Positions 8,466 through 19,245 of a DNA stretch of 64,000 nt are shown here, piece by piece. The stretch is from contig OX595985.1 of the NCBI GenBank assembly GCA_951394045.1, positions 5,332,001 through 5,396,000 of the forward strand, written 5' to 3'. Position 1 is the first letter of the stretch; the number at the start of each line of letters is the position of its first letter. This DNA comes from Nitzschia sp. DOCU1. Taxonomy: Eukaryota > Bacillariophyta > Bacillariophyceae > Bacillariales > Bacillariaceae. The translations under genes were made by a program, and so were the position numbers. The notes below the pieces were generated by a model. The model saw nothing but the letters and a program-made list of their open reading frames with translations. It did not search any database and was not told where the DNA came from.

Positions 8466-11400
8466 ATGGTTGGCTTTACCGTGGCTCAGGCTAATGCCTA
8501 CTTCACCGCCAATGGCGGTAACAACGTGGCCGACGTTGCTCGGCTACTTAACGATGTGCTTGGATTTAGTCGCTTGCAGGCTTACCAGGTCCATCGAGAG
8601 GGGATTGACAGTTTGGAGGACATGATTGGTTTCACCGAGAAGGAATGGAGTGAGATTGGCAACAACATGATTCCAAAACTTAACGCAATTGCCATCAAGA
8701 AGTTGCAGATTCTTGCCTTCTGGGTGCGCGATTTGAACTCTCGCGGTGCGGATTTGAATGCTGCTGATTTCACCCAGGAAGGTTATTCGGATGCCAAGAA
8801 CAGGTACCAACTTGCTAAACAGGAGAAGGAAGCTGGGATTGATGACTCCGAAATTAAAATGCCCGGTAAGCTCAAGGCGGATAAGTGGACTGACTGGGAG
8901 AAGGATTTTGTGAATCATCTAGAAAGCATCAGGGGCGCAAGCAACGTCCCCCTGTCTTATGTTATTCGGGATGACGAGGACCCAGAAAGGGACCCAACCA
9001 AGCCATTTTGGAGTGCATCTCTTGAGGGCAGAGCATTTAAAAAGGATGCAGAGGTGGTATTCCGCAAGATTATGCAGTGCGTCATTGGCACCGATGCGTA
9101 TCACTGGGTAAAAGGAAACGAAGGTAGGAAGGACGGCAGGATTACCATGAACGATCTTCGGGCCCATTACGACGGACCGGACATGAAGCAGCGCCGTATT
9201 GACCAAGCTCGCTACGCCATCGAGCACTTGCATTGGCGCAATGAGCAAAGCAAAAGTTTTGAATCGTACACTTCTGAATTGAAATCGGCCTTTGAAACCT
9301 TGAGGAAATACGGACGCCCCAAGACTGACGAGGAGCAGGTGGATATTCTGACGAAAGGGATCAACTCAAACGCCCCGGAAGTTAAGGCAACGATTGAACT
9401 CATCATGATGAATAGGGAAATGCGCACCAGTTTTGACAGGTGCAGTGCTACTCTCAGCGACACTCTTCGTCGTGCTCACCCCGCAATGTTTGACAGGGCT
9501 GGGGCGTACAGGCGTGGAGCTAACAGGAATATCTCGCAGACAAACAACGATAACCGTGGTGGCGGACGTGGTCGTGGTCGTGGAGGCAGAGATGGAAGAG
9601 GAGGCCGCGGTGGAGGTGGTCGCAATTCTTCTCACAGGATTCCAGGCGTTCCCAGATCGTATGCTGGGGTGGATCTAAGCGATCCTCACAGGTACATGAC
9701 AGAAGAAGAATGGTGGCTGTTGACCCCAGCCATCAGACATGCTATTACCAATGACCCCGACCGCGCTCAAGCGGTAGAGAGGCGCAAGGCTCAGAGGACC
9801 CAAGGAGGAAGAAATTACACAGGTGGCCGCGGAGGGCGCGGTGGCCGCGGTGGCAGAAATGTTTCCGCAGCCACTTCTGACAATACTTCAAGTGTATCTG
9901 CTGAAGCGATAGAACAGGCGGTAGCACGAGGTGTTATGGCTGCAAGCAGCGGACAGGATGTCGCCTCAGCGGCACCACCTGCAAACTCAGGCGCCCAGCC
10001 TCCATGGATGGGGCATGGGGCCTACTCAAGAAACACAAGCATGGTGAAAATCCTTAGTCGCATGACTGGGAAGACTCACAGTCACACCATCTTTGATTTC
10101 CCCATTGGGGAATTTCGCACAAATGAAATTGACAGTCGTTCTGACAATCACTGTTTCGGAAAGAATTTCAGGCCCCTCGAATATACCGGGGAAATCGTCG
10201 ATGTCTCACCCTTTAACCCAGGTTACGAACCCATTCGTGGCGTTCCCATGGTCACAGCTGCCACAGCAATTCAGCTTCCCGACACTGGCGAAACTGTTAT
10301 TCTCGTACTTCCACAGGGTTTAGGTTTCTGGACGTCTATGGAAAATTCACTAATTAACCCATATCAGTGGCGTGCTTTTGGGCACTCTGTTTGCGACGAC
10401 CCGACAGATCCTAACAGGCCATTGGGCGTCACGGCCATTGATGGCACTTTTATTCCGTTCAAAATGCGTGGGACAACTTGTTCTTTTGACAGTTTTTGTC
10501 CTTCTGACTCTGACCTTCGTGATTGTCGTCACATCCTTATGAACGACGATCTTTGGGATCCTTCTTCGGCCATTTTTGGGCTCTCGAAGGAGGAGGCAGA
10601 ATACGATCGTCTTGCATATGGAGTAAACGTTGGAGCCAAGGGACAAGACCCTGGCGATCTTACACTTTCACAAATTTCTTCAATTTATTCAGGTAAAACT
10701 ATGGTTCCTAAGTTGGTTTCGAAGGTTCAGATTGCTCGGACAGCGCAGGTTGAAGTCGCACCCATTGCGACAACTCGACACTCCCCCGTCAATCCCGAAA
10801 CACTGGCTCAGAAATGGAGGATCGGATTGGAGGCAGCCAAGAAAACACTTCAGGTGACAACGCAAGTCGGTATAAGAACAGCAGTCCATCCCCTTCAAAG
10901 ACGGTACCGCACAGACATTCTATCGGATTCCAGGAGGCGCTTACGCGCAAAGTTTTATTCGGATACAATGATCTCTAGCGTCAAATCGATCAGAGGTAAC
11001 AAGTATGCTCAGGTGTTCAGCGGTGAGGGATACGTCAAGGTCTGCCCTATGGCGTCGAAGGCGGAGGCTGGAATGGCATTGCAGGAATTTCTTGACGACG
11101 TTGGAGTACCAGAGATAATGACAGTTGATGGTGCTCTGGAGCAGGTGGCTCCGGGCAGTGATTTTACTAAAACTGCTCGGAAGGTAAGAATGATGTTGCG
11201 TCAAACAGAACCCCACTCTCCCTGGCAGAACCGATGCGAGCGAGATATCGGGACATTGAGGCGCAAATGGAAAAACAGAGCAACAGCTCTAGGAGTACCA
11301 AGGCGAGTTTGGGACTACGGCATGGTCTGGGAGGCGGAAATAATGTCACGAACGGCATCAGGTCGCGACGGTAGGACAGGCATTGAACGTCTCACCGGGG

Positions 11401-14228
11401 ACTCCATTGACATCTCGGAGTGGGTTGATTTCTCATTTTGGGACCGAGTTTGGTTTTGGGATCAACCTGGCGCGGATATTAACCCACAGCTCGGTAGGTT
11501 TGTGGGTGTCGCACACCGCATAGGTGGTGCACTTTGTGATTACGTCATGAGGGAAGATGGCGGAGTATTGGCTCGGACCACAGTCCAACATGTTACTGAG
11601 GAGGATTTCAGGAGCGACGATACTCGAAGACGAATTGACCGCTTTGACCAGAGGTTAAATGAATCACTCAGCGATGGCTTATATGTTGATAGGGACGAGG
11701 AAGGAAAGTTTGGTCAGCAGGATATTTTCATGGACGAACTTGAAGAACACGAGACGGTTCAGGCGGTCGAAGGCGAGGATATGCCCGGCATTGACGTGGA
11801 AGGACACGATATTGATTCACTGGATACGTTTATTGGCGCTGAGGTGATTTTGCCTGTTGGCAACGACTACGTTCGGGGGATCGTATCAAAAAGGGCAAAG
11901 GGACCTGACGGCAGGCCGGTCGGCACCTACAATCCTAACCCAATTTTAAACACCAGGGAATACGAGGTGCAGTTCCCCGATGGGACCACTTCTGAATACA
12001 CTGCAAACATAATCGCCGAAAATCTCTTTTCACAGGTTGACGACGAAGGCCATCAGTTCTTTTACCTCAGGGAAATTCTCGACCACAGGTCTGACGGCAG
12101 GGCCATCAAGAGGGACAATGGCTACGTTACATCGAAGAATGGGAATCAAGTTCCCAAGATTACGACGGCAGGCTGGGACCTACACGTCGAATGGAAGGAC
12201 GGGGCTACGACTTGGGTGGCTCTGAAGGATTTAAAGGAGTCCAACCCAGTCGAAGTCGCCGAGTATGCGGTAGGCAATGGCATCGCAGAGGAGCCCGCAT
12301 TTAAATGGTGGGTCTCTGACGTGTTACGTCGAAGAAATATAATCATCAAAAAGGTAAAAAGTAGATACTGGAGGACGACGCATAAATATGGGATCAAGCT
12401 CCCGCACTCGGTAAAGGAGGCACTTGCAATTGACAGGGAAACCGGCACAACGCATTGGCATGATGCCATCATGAAAGAGATGAAGAATGTTCGACCCGCA
12501 TTCCAAAGGAAGGATGATGTTACAATCGAGGAGGCAAGGTCCGGGAAGGCACTGGTAGGGTACCAGGAAATTGCATGTCACATGGTATTTGATATCAAAC
12601 TTGATGGGAAATTTACTCGAAAGGCGCGGCTTGTTGCTGGCGGTCACACAACTGAGACCCCGGCATCCATCACATATTCTTCTGTTGTTTCCAGGGACAG
12701 TGTGCGAATCGCTTTCCTTGTTGCAGCATTGAACAATTTGGAAATATTGGCGGCAGACATTGGTAACGCGTACCTAAATGCAAATTGCAGGGAGAAGATC
12801 TGGACTATCGCAGGGCCAGAGTTCGGGACGGACGAGGGCTCCGTCATGCTCATCGTGAAGGCTTTATACGGTACGGCGATGAATTTATTCAACAAGTTGC
12901 GTTTGCTATTCGCTTAACACTTTTATTCAGGATTAAAATCAAGCGGTGCGGCGTGGCGGAATCATCTCCGCTCAAGTTTGGTGGATTTGGGTTGGAAGGA
13001 CTCCAAGGCAGATCCGGACGTCTACATCAGGCCACAAGTGAAGCCCGATGGGACTAAATACTACGAGTACCTACTGGTATATGTGGACGATATTATGTGC
13101 ATATCACATGAACCCGAGGTAACGATGAAGGCTATTGCAGGTTTGTATCGTTTGAAAAACGATGAAGTTGCTCCACCGGACAGATATCTAGGAGCAAACG
13201 TTGGGAAATATCAGCTACCGGACGGTCGCCGGGTTTGGTCTATCTCCGCTAACGACTACGTAAAGAGTGCGGTGAAGAACCTCCGCGAAACTTTAAAATC
13301 AGAGGGACGGGACCTACCAATGAAGGATGCCGAAAGGCCGTTCCCGAAATCATATCGGCCAGAATTGGACGTGAGCCCAATGTTAGACGACGAGATGGCA
13401 AATCGGTATATGCATTTGATTGGAGTTTTGAGATGGGCTTGTGAACTTGGACGAATTGACATGCTGGCAGAAGTGGCATCATTGGCAACTCACCTTTGTG
13501 CTCCACGAATTGGACACTTGGAAACTGTTTACAAAATATTTGCTTATCTACAGAAACATGAGAGGTCAACGATGGTGTTCGACGACTTGCAAATTGAGAT
13601 TGACGAAAGCTTATTCGTACCGGTTGATTGGAAGGATTTTTATGATGTGGAAAGTGAGGAACTACCGCCAAACATGCCAACACCAAGGGGGAATACTGTT
13701 CGGATCGTGATCTATGTGGATGCTAACCATGCAGGAAATGTTCTAACAAGGCGGTCGCAGTCAGGGATATTGATATTTGTTAATAACGCGCCGATCATGT
13801 GGCTGTCAAAGAAACAAAATACAGTGGAAGCGGCAACCTTCGGGAGCGAATTCAACGCCATGCGCGTTGCGGTTGAGATGAATAAGGGATTACGCTACAA
13901 GTTGCGGATGTTTGGTATTCCAATTGAGGGACCGACAAGTATCTTTTGCGATAATGAGAGCGTGGTGAAGAATACATCTCTACCACACTCGACTCTACAG
14001 AAGAAGCATCACTCGATATCTTATCACTTTGTCAGGGAAGAGGCTGCTCGCGGCGCGATCAGGATTGCAAAGATCGATGGTAAACACAACCTTGCGGATT
14101 TGTTCACAAAGACAACTATTCCAACAGACGACCGAAAGAGGTTATTGCAGGAAGTATTATATTTCGGAAAGCCGACGAGTTCAGCGGAGGAGAGCGAGGA
14201 AAAGGACAAGAAGATTGGGACGGCGTAG
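8466..14228 (+). CDS. Gag-Pol polyprotein of E1, with one intron (8466-12870 joined to 12931-14228)
   Basis: The joined frame codes for 1,900 residues. N-terminus: SAM-like helical segment (residues 1-95), capsid-like region, then two RGG boxes (about 358-385 and 450-470) where a zinc knuckle would be expected. Protease motif EIDSRSDN near residue 560. Integrase with D in FYSDTM (near 830), D in TVDGAL (near 886) and E in NRCERDIG (near 922). Reverse transcriptase from about 1,310, with KALYGLKSSG across the splice junction and YVDDIMCIS as the catalytic box. RNase H from about 1,745 (YVDANHAGN, QSGI, FCDNESV). Without splicing, translation stops at 12915-12917 after KALYG. No frameshift or stop disrupts the spliced frame, so the element may be active. 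Confidence 0.9.
12871..12930 (+). other. 60-bp spliceosomal intron inside the reverse transcriptase domain of E1
   Basis: Begins GTACGG and ends TTTTATTCAG, with a CTTAAC branch-site match 15 bp before the acceptor and a pyrimidine-rich tail. It splits a Gly codon (phase 1); removal turns TAC-G and GA-TTA-AAA into the conserved YGLK motif. Its length is a multiple of three, and it contains an in-frame TAA (12915-12917). Elements E2 and E3 have no insertion at this point (KALYGLRTSG and KALYGLKSAG). Confidence 0.85.
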
Positions 14229-14340
14229 GTTTCCGCAACGTGGCGGTACCTCCTGGCATTGCGTCGAATACAAACCAGGTACTATTACCCAATTCGGAGG
14301 TTGATAGCTAGCTACTTCGGAGCTGCGCTATCAAAGGGAC

Positions 14341-14540
14341 TGTCCGAATATGGATGTGGCGTGGGATCATATTGGTCAACTGCGCGCGGATGCGCAATGG
14401 TCATCGGAACAACGAAATCAAGGATACGTAAGCCGACAATGGCACAATTCGTTTTAGTCTTGGTCTATCAAGGGTTGTCTTTAGCTTTAGGTTATACTAT
14501 CATCGATACGAAAGGAGTAAGTCACACGGAACTTCGCACA
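14341..14540 (+). repeat. 3' LTR of E1
   Basis: Identical to the 5' LTR; preceded by the purine tract at 14,333-14,340 and followed by the target copy GTGC. Confidence 0.95.
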
Positions 14541-14965
14541 GTGCCCTTGTCAAACTGACTTCGTTTTGCAATGTTTTGGAGCCGGTCCACAACGTCTTTG
14601 GACCATTCTTCATCATTCCAGGCCTCGTGACTTGGAAACTTTGCTTTGAGGGCCTCTCGTACATTCCCCCAGTACTTTGCCTTGGACGAGGCCTCCAAGA
14701 ATTTTCCACTTGTATTGTTCTGTAGAATCTTTGATTCAGCATACCACTCCCCAAATGATTCTAGAAGAAGAATTTGCATGTTATCAGCTTCGACGTATAC
14801 TTCAGTGATGTCATCCAGACGTGGGTCACCACGTTCCTCTTGGAATCGATTGAAGGATGCGATGCCAGAATTACGCAGAGCCTTGGTTGCTGCCTTTGCA
14901 CGACCAAACATCGTCTTGCGTAGGCTAACACCACTGTTCGTTGCAAGGTTGAGCTGAGTAGACAT
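14541..14965 (-). pseudogene. Tyrosine recombinase (Crypton-like), N-terminal part
   Basis: Starts at the ATG 14963-14965 and runs 140 codons to the E1 insertion. It is helical, with blocks ESFGEWYAESKIL, SSKAKYWGNVREALK and NDEEWSKDV, as expected for the DNA-binding N-terminal domain of a Crypton-type recombinase. The frame continues without shift at 7953 on the other side of E1. This half has no internal stop, whereas the second half has two. Recombinase assignment rests on the C-terminal half. Confidence 0.5.
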
Positions 14966-15666
14966 GATGATGATGGTAGGTGAAAAACAATGATGGATGG
15001 AGACTTAGTAGTACAGTACTTGCAGCCGACCTGTGAGCAATGACAATGACGACGAGTCGAGTCTTATTGCATCCACAATTTTGTCGCCGACACGATTCAT
15101 AGGTGAGCACATGATTACAGTACATACCTAGTACATACCCCGAAAGTTGCACGAAACTTGTACGAAACTTGCCTCATTTAGGGCGGAAAGTGCGTTCCCT
15201 GCGTTCCGAACGCACGGTTAAGAACGGTTAAGAACAAGTAGCGTGGTAGGGGGGGGGGGGGGGCGTGGTACGCGTGGAAGGCAGAAGCTGGTTTTAGCGA
15301 AGGGGGAATAATTGAGGGGAAATTACGTAGCGGAATGGCGATGGAACACGATGTGGGTAAAGATGGAAGTGGGATGGCTCGCAGCAAGAGGATTATGATT
15401 CGGGAGGTGGCAACACTTGGTATTGATATTGCACTAGGTTAGGATTCAACGTGTCCGTTGAGGAAGGTTCGCAGCGAGAGGATGAATAGTTGATGTGGAA
15501 GGTTGCGGTGGAAGCATTGATGTGAAATTAGTGCATCCTATTTGGAGCACCAAACCAACGCGTGTGGCGTACCTTGGGAGGTCGTTCGTGATGCGGGAGG
15601 ATAGTATCGCATCGTATTCAGATCGTATTAGAGTAAGGAAAATTAGAGTATGTCTATTTAGAGCAA
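14966..15666. other. Intergenic, with a run of 15 G
   Basis: No convincing gene. 15249-15263 is an uninterrupted run of 15 G, a likely unstable tract and a place to suspect assembly error. Confidence 0.5.
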
Positions 15667-16128
15667 TTATTCAACGCTGTCCATCTGCGAATCTGTGAAT
15701 CGGTAAAGGGATCGTTGTTCAATCTCACTCTGGCTGATAGTTTCTTGGTTAGTGAAGTAGCCCAAACCCATAGTAACGTTGTAGGATACGCTTCCGTCGC
15801 TTGAGCGGACGAAGTCCGTCACACGGCCCAAGGAAGTTTTCAAAAACTCGCCAGCCCAGTCGCGACGCACGACGAGGCGATCCAAGAAATCCACTGGATG
15901 CTCGTCAGAGTTTTCTTTTGACTGCAAGATAATCTCATGCCCTCTTTCAATAGATGAAATTGCACGAATGATACCATTTGAAGTCATTCTTGCGTTAGGA
16001 GGTGGGGTATTTTCATGCGATAAGCGAATAAACGCAGCGCCAAAGTGTGCACCCGGTGGGAAATGCAGAGTGGTTAGAGGCAAAAGGGTTTGGAGAGATG
16101 CGGCGAGCACTGGAGGGGGGGTCCCCAT
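15667..16128 (-). CDS. Hypothetical protein gene directly behind the 3' LTR of E2
   Basis: From the ATG at 16126-16128 the frame codes for 153 residues, including GRVTDFVRSSDGSVSYNVTMGLGYFT and an acidic C-terminus; no family was recognised. The same frame is open upstream through 16,219 and into the E2 LTR (to 16,344), so a transcript starting in the LTR could make a fusion protein. Either the gene starts internally as given, or its 5' part was displaced by E2. Confidence 0.35.
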   Translation of the reverse strand: MGTPPPVLAASLQTLLPLTTLHFPPGAHFGAAFIRLSHENTPPPNARMTSNGIIRAISSIERGHEIILQSKENSDEHPVDFLDRLVVRRDWAGEFLKTSLGRVTDFVRSSDGSVSYNVTMGLGYFTNQETISQSEIEQRSLYRFTDSQMDSVE

Positions 16129-16219
16129 AGATGTCGAGGAGGAGGCATTCGTGGAGTGGGGTGAGGAAGAAGAGGCCAAGCGTTTGGAGTTCGAACGTAG
16201 AGGTAACCGGCTTAGTGAC

Positions 16220-16618
16220 TGACAAGAATCCGTAGGGACTCTGAGAAATGCGACGGCAAACGCGACGACAATCAACAGATGTGGCGGCGCTTGCTCAACA
16301 ATGCTGACGATTCTCCACGTTCGACGCAGGAGAACCAACAACAACTACAACTATGCCTCTCTACGCTAGAGGCGCTCGGTATACTTAGCTTTTGGGGGTA
16401 AATGGGTGACAACACGGTCACGTAAGTGATTCCTATATTGTGAGTTATCTACGTCTGCCGCCGACGGCGGTCACTCATCTTCGAGCATCATTCCTCGTTG
16501 TCATGCGCGCCTGCGCGCGTCGTCCGACCACTCGGAGCGAAAGACTAACTTGACTAACACACTACTGACGTCATGCGCGGACCGTCCGTCCGTCGCTCGT
16601 CTACCTTATTTTCTATCA
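16220..16618 (-). repeat. 3' LTR of E2
   Basis: TGATAGAAAA...TTGTCA on the minus strand; five differences from the 5' LTR (clusters near 16243-16250 and 16312-16319). Confidence 0.92.
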
Positions 16619-19245
16619 CTCCCCTCTTTCGCGCTCGGGGTGGTGCCCTCCTTTCCGTCTTCCTCCAAATCCTCTTCCTCTTCTTCTTCTCCCTCAAATT
16701 CTACTTCTCCCATATTGGCGACGTCACCAGCGAAGAACATAAGTGGCTTGAGCTGTGCCCAGATCTGCTGGTATCCCCAATGCTTTGAGAGGATGTCAGC
16801 GGGGTTCTCTGGCCCAGGCATGTGGTAAAAGCCAACTATGCCCGCTGCAATAGCCTCGCGAACGCGATGGAAGCTAAGTGCAGTGTGCCGCTTATGTAAC
16901 TTGGCATGGGGCTTAGCAGAGCTGTTCACCACTGACTCGTTGTCACCGAACATGTAGCTCTTACCAAGGATTGGGACACCTAAATAACGCAGCGTGTTAC
17001 GTAGGTCCATTACTTGTTCTACACATGTTCTCGCGGCAACGAACTCCGATCCGTAGGTCGCTGTCTCGACGGTCGCCTGGCGTTTGGAGAACCAGTCGAT
17101 CGGAGTGGCGTTAAGGAAGTGGAGTATCCCAGTGACCGAACGACCAGTTAGCATGTCGTGGTACAAGTTCGCGTCTACATAGTGGGACAATAGTACGTAG
17201 TTCCCGAGGGGGTCGGGGGCGTCGTAGGGGATCATCTCTTCGATGTCTCCGTAGACGGACGTCGTCCAATCGTACTCTACCTCTGGTATTCCTGAGTAGT
17301 CGGGCATATGTGTGCGGATACGGATGCACGCGTCGGACATGTTCGCGAGGTACGCGACGACACGCTTCGCCCTATCCAAATGCCCGATCCGAGGAAGCGC
17401 ATGGAAGCGCGACAGGGTCATAACGGCCGTCGTAACGTCGATGCGTCCGAGGGACACGGCCCACTGTAGAGAACCTACGACAGACTGGTAGTCTTTAGTT
17501 TCCTTATCGTTACATAGGCGCGTAGTGTCGAGCTCCGGATGGTCATTCTTCTTCTCAAGCGGGGAACGTACACGACGCTTCGGCATGTGCCCGAAGAGGT
17601 CCTTGTACGTGTCAACCATACGCGAGATGTACTTCTTGGGCTTGAGGCACAGTATGCCATCGGAATCGCGGACAAAATCGCATCCAAGGTGAAAACTTAT
17701 GGGCCCGGTTCCCTTCAACTTGAACTTGTAGGTCTCCATTAGTCGTTCAGTGAAGGACTTAGGGTCCAGCATCGCCATCGTGAGGTCGTCTACATATACT
17801 CCTATGTACTCGTAGACGTCACCGTTCTTCCGCATCCATATGTCCGGTTCCGCCTTACATGGAAAGAACCCTTCGTTTCGGAGACACTCGGCGAATCTTT
17901 CGTGCCATCGTAATCCGCTGGTCCTGAGTCCATATAAGGCCTTCTTGATGACCAATATATGCCCTTCAACTTCGGGCCCGAATTCGGGTCCCGCTAGAAT
18001 ACAGACACGTTCTTTGGTCTTGGCCTCTAAGTAAGCATGACCTATGTCAGTAGCCCAAAGTTGAAGTCCGTTGAGTTCGGAGAGAAACGTGATCATACGA
18101 ATCCCTCTCAACGAAACCACTCCAGAGTACACACTATCCACAGGTATGTCCGTCAGGTGTCCGTCGGCGACGAGCCGGGCCTTGTGCCGTCCGTCGTGCT
18201 TCACGTCGAAGACGAGATGTACACGAATCTTCTTATAACCGGTCGGTACGATCCTACCTACGTCCTGGAAGGTCTGGTATTCGTCCAACTGTGCGAGCTC
18301 TAATTTAGTAGCGTCTGCCCACTTCGAGTTCCGGTTCATCTTGTCGAGCCAGACGGCTTCCTTGTAGTTCCGTGGGATCTGGAATCCGTACTTATACTTA
18401 GGGGCGTTGTTGAACGAACGGAGTTTCGCCTGATTCGCCATGCGGTAGAGCTTCTTCTGCCGCTTGGCGAGGTTGCGGAAACGCTTCCAACCGGGTAACT
18501 CTAGTAGGTTATTCTTAATACCGTACTCTACTAGGGGAATCGGGTCGTCCGCAGCCATCGTCGTAAGGGGTTCGCTAGTGATCTCCCCGTTCTCCCATTC
18601 GACCATGACGTTGTACATAGAGCCCTTGTACCTTGGGTCGCTCGCGGTGAGAGGTCCCTCGTGCGATACAATACCCTTGTACTTCCAGAGAACATTCCCT
18701 TCGAGCTCTCGCTCAATGTGCGAAATGACCTGGTCATACGTCATCAGCTCCTCCTTTTCTGATTGGCCGATGCGAAGCTTGAACATGACCGGCTTCTGCT
18801 GTTCGTGCTCGAGGTCGTAGTGATGGCGGTCGATGGAGTCGACGACTTCGGTGACGGTCGCCCGATGGACCTCCCCGTTCTCGTCCTTGTCGAGCAGGAA
18901 CGACCGTCCGATAAAGTCCGTGTAGTCGATAAGTGACAGGGACGGCTTCGCGGCGTCGACCTCGACGGTGTGGCCGTCGTCAGTGCCACGGTCGGACTCA
19001 TCCGACCTAGATCTAACTACTTGCTCTGGTCCCCTAGCCGCGTCGTCGGCGCGTATATTGGGGGCTAGAGGGTCTTCAGCAGATCTAACTAAGGATCTAT
19101 CAATTACCTTTAGAGTATCGTCCGTTAGTATACGATACGTCATGGCGTGTCCTACATTGTCCGCGATTCCCACGAATCGTCCACGGGCCTCCCGGCTCTC
19201 GGACGGGAAGGCAGGCTCGTTCACGGCATAGTAGACGGGCTCGTA
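16606..19245 (-). pseudogene. Reverse transcriptase-RNase H part of E2 Pol
   Basis: Follows directly, in the same frame, on the TAA that ends the upstream frame (19246-19248): the text reads SPLLRFR-stop-YEPVYYAVNEPAFPSES, a conserved copia linker. The first in-frame ATG is over 100 bases downstream (about 19,141), so this is not a separately started gene. Reverse transcriptase shows KALYGLRTSG and the catalytic IGVYVDDLTM; RNase H shows SHYVDANLYHDM, RQATVETATYGSEF and MFGDNESVV. The frame ends GSDRK-stop inside the 3' LTR. Apart from the single stop it is intact, so it is expressed only if the TAA is read through; otherwise the copy is defective. Confidence 0.85.

Larger units (their letters stand above)
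7954..14540 (+). mobile_element. Complete young Ty1/copia retrotransposon (E1)
   Basis: 6,587 bp between two identical 200-bp LTRs. Flanking direct repeat GTGC (7950-7953 and 14541-14544; a fifth base differs), so the target duplication is 4 bp or a mutated 5 bp. Internal order: primer site at 8154, 312-bp leader, a single Gag-Pol gene with one intron, a short 3' region and a purine tract (AAAGGGAC) just before the 3' LTR. The element was inserted into a tyrosine recombinase gene, whose frame is restored when the element and one target copy are removed. Confidence 0.93.

Noticed and set aside
19224..19226. Separate start of an E2 Pol gene at 19224
   Set aside because: The codon is GTG, not ATG, and the frame is continuous with Gag apart from one stop.
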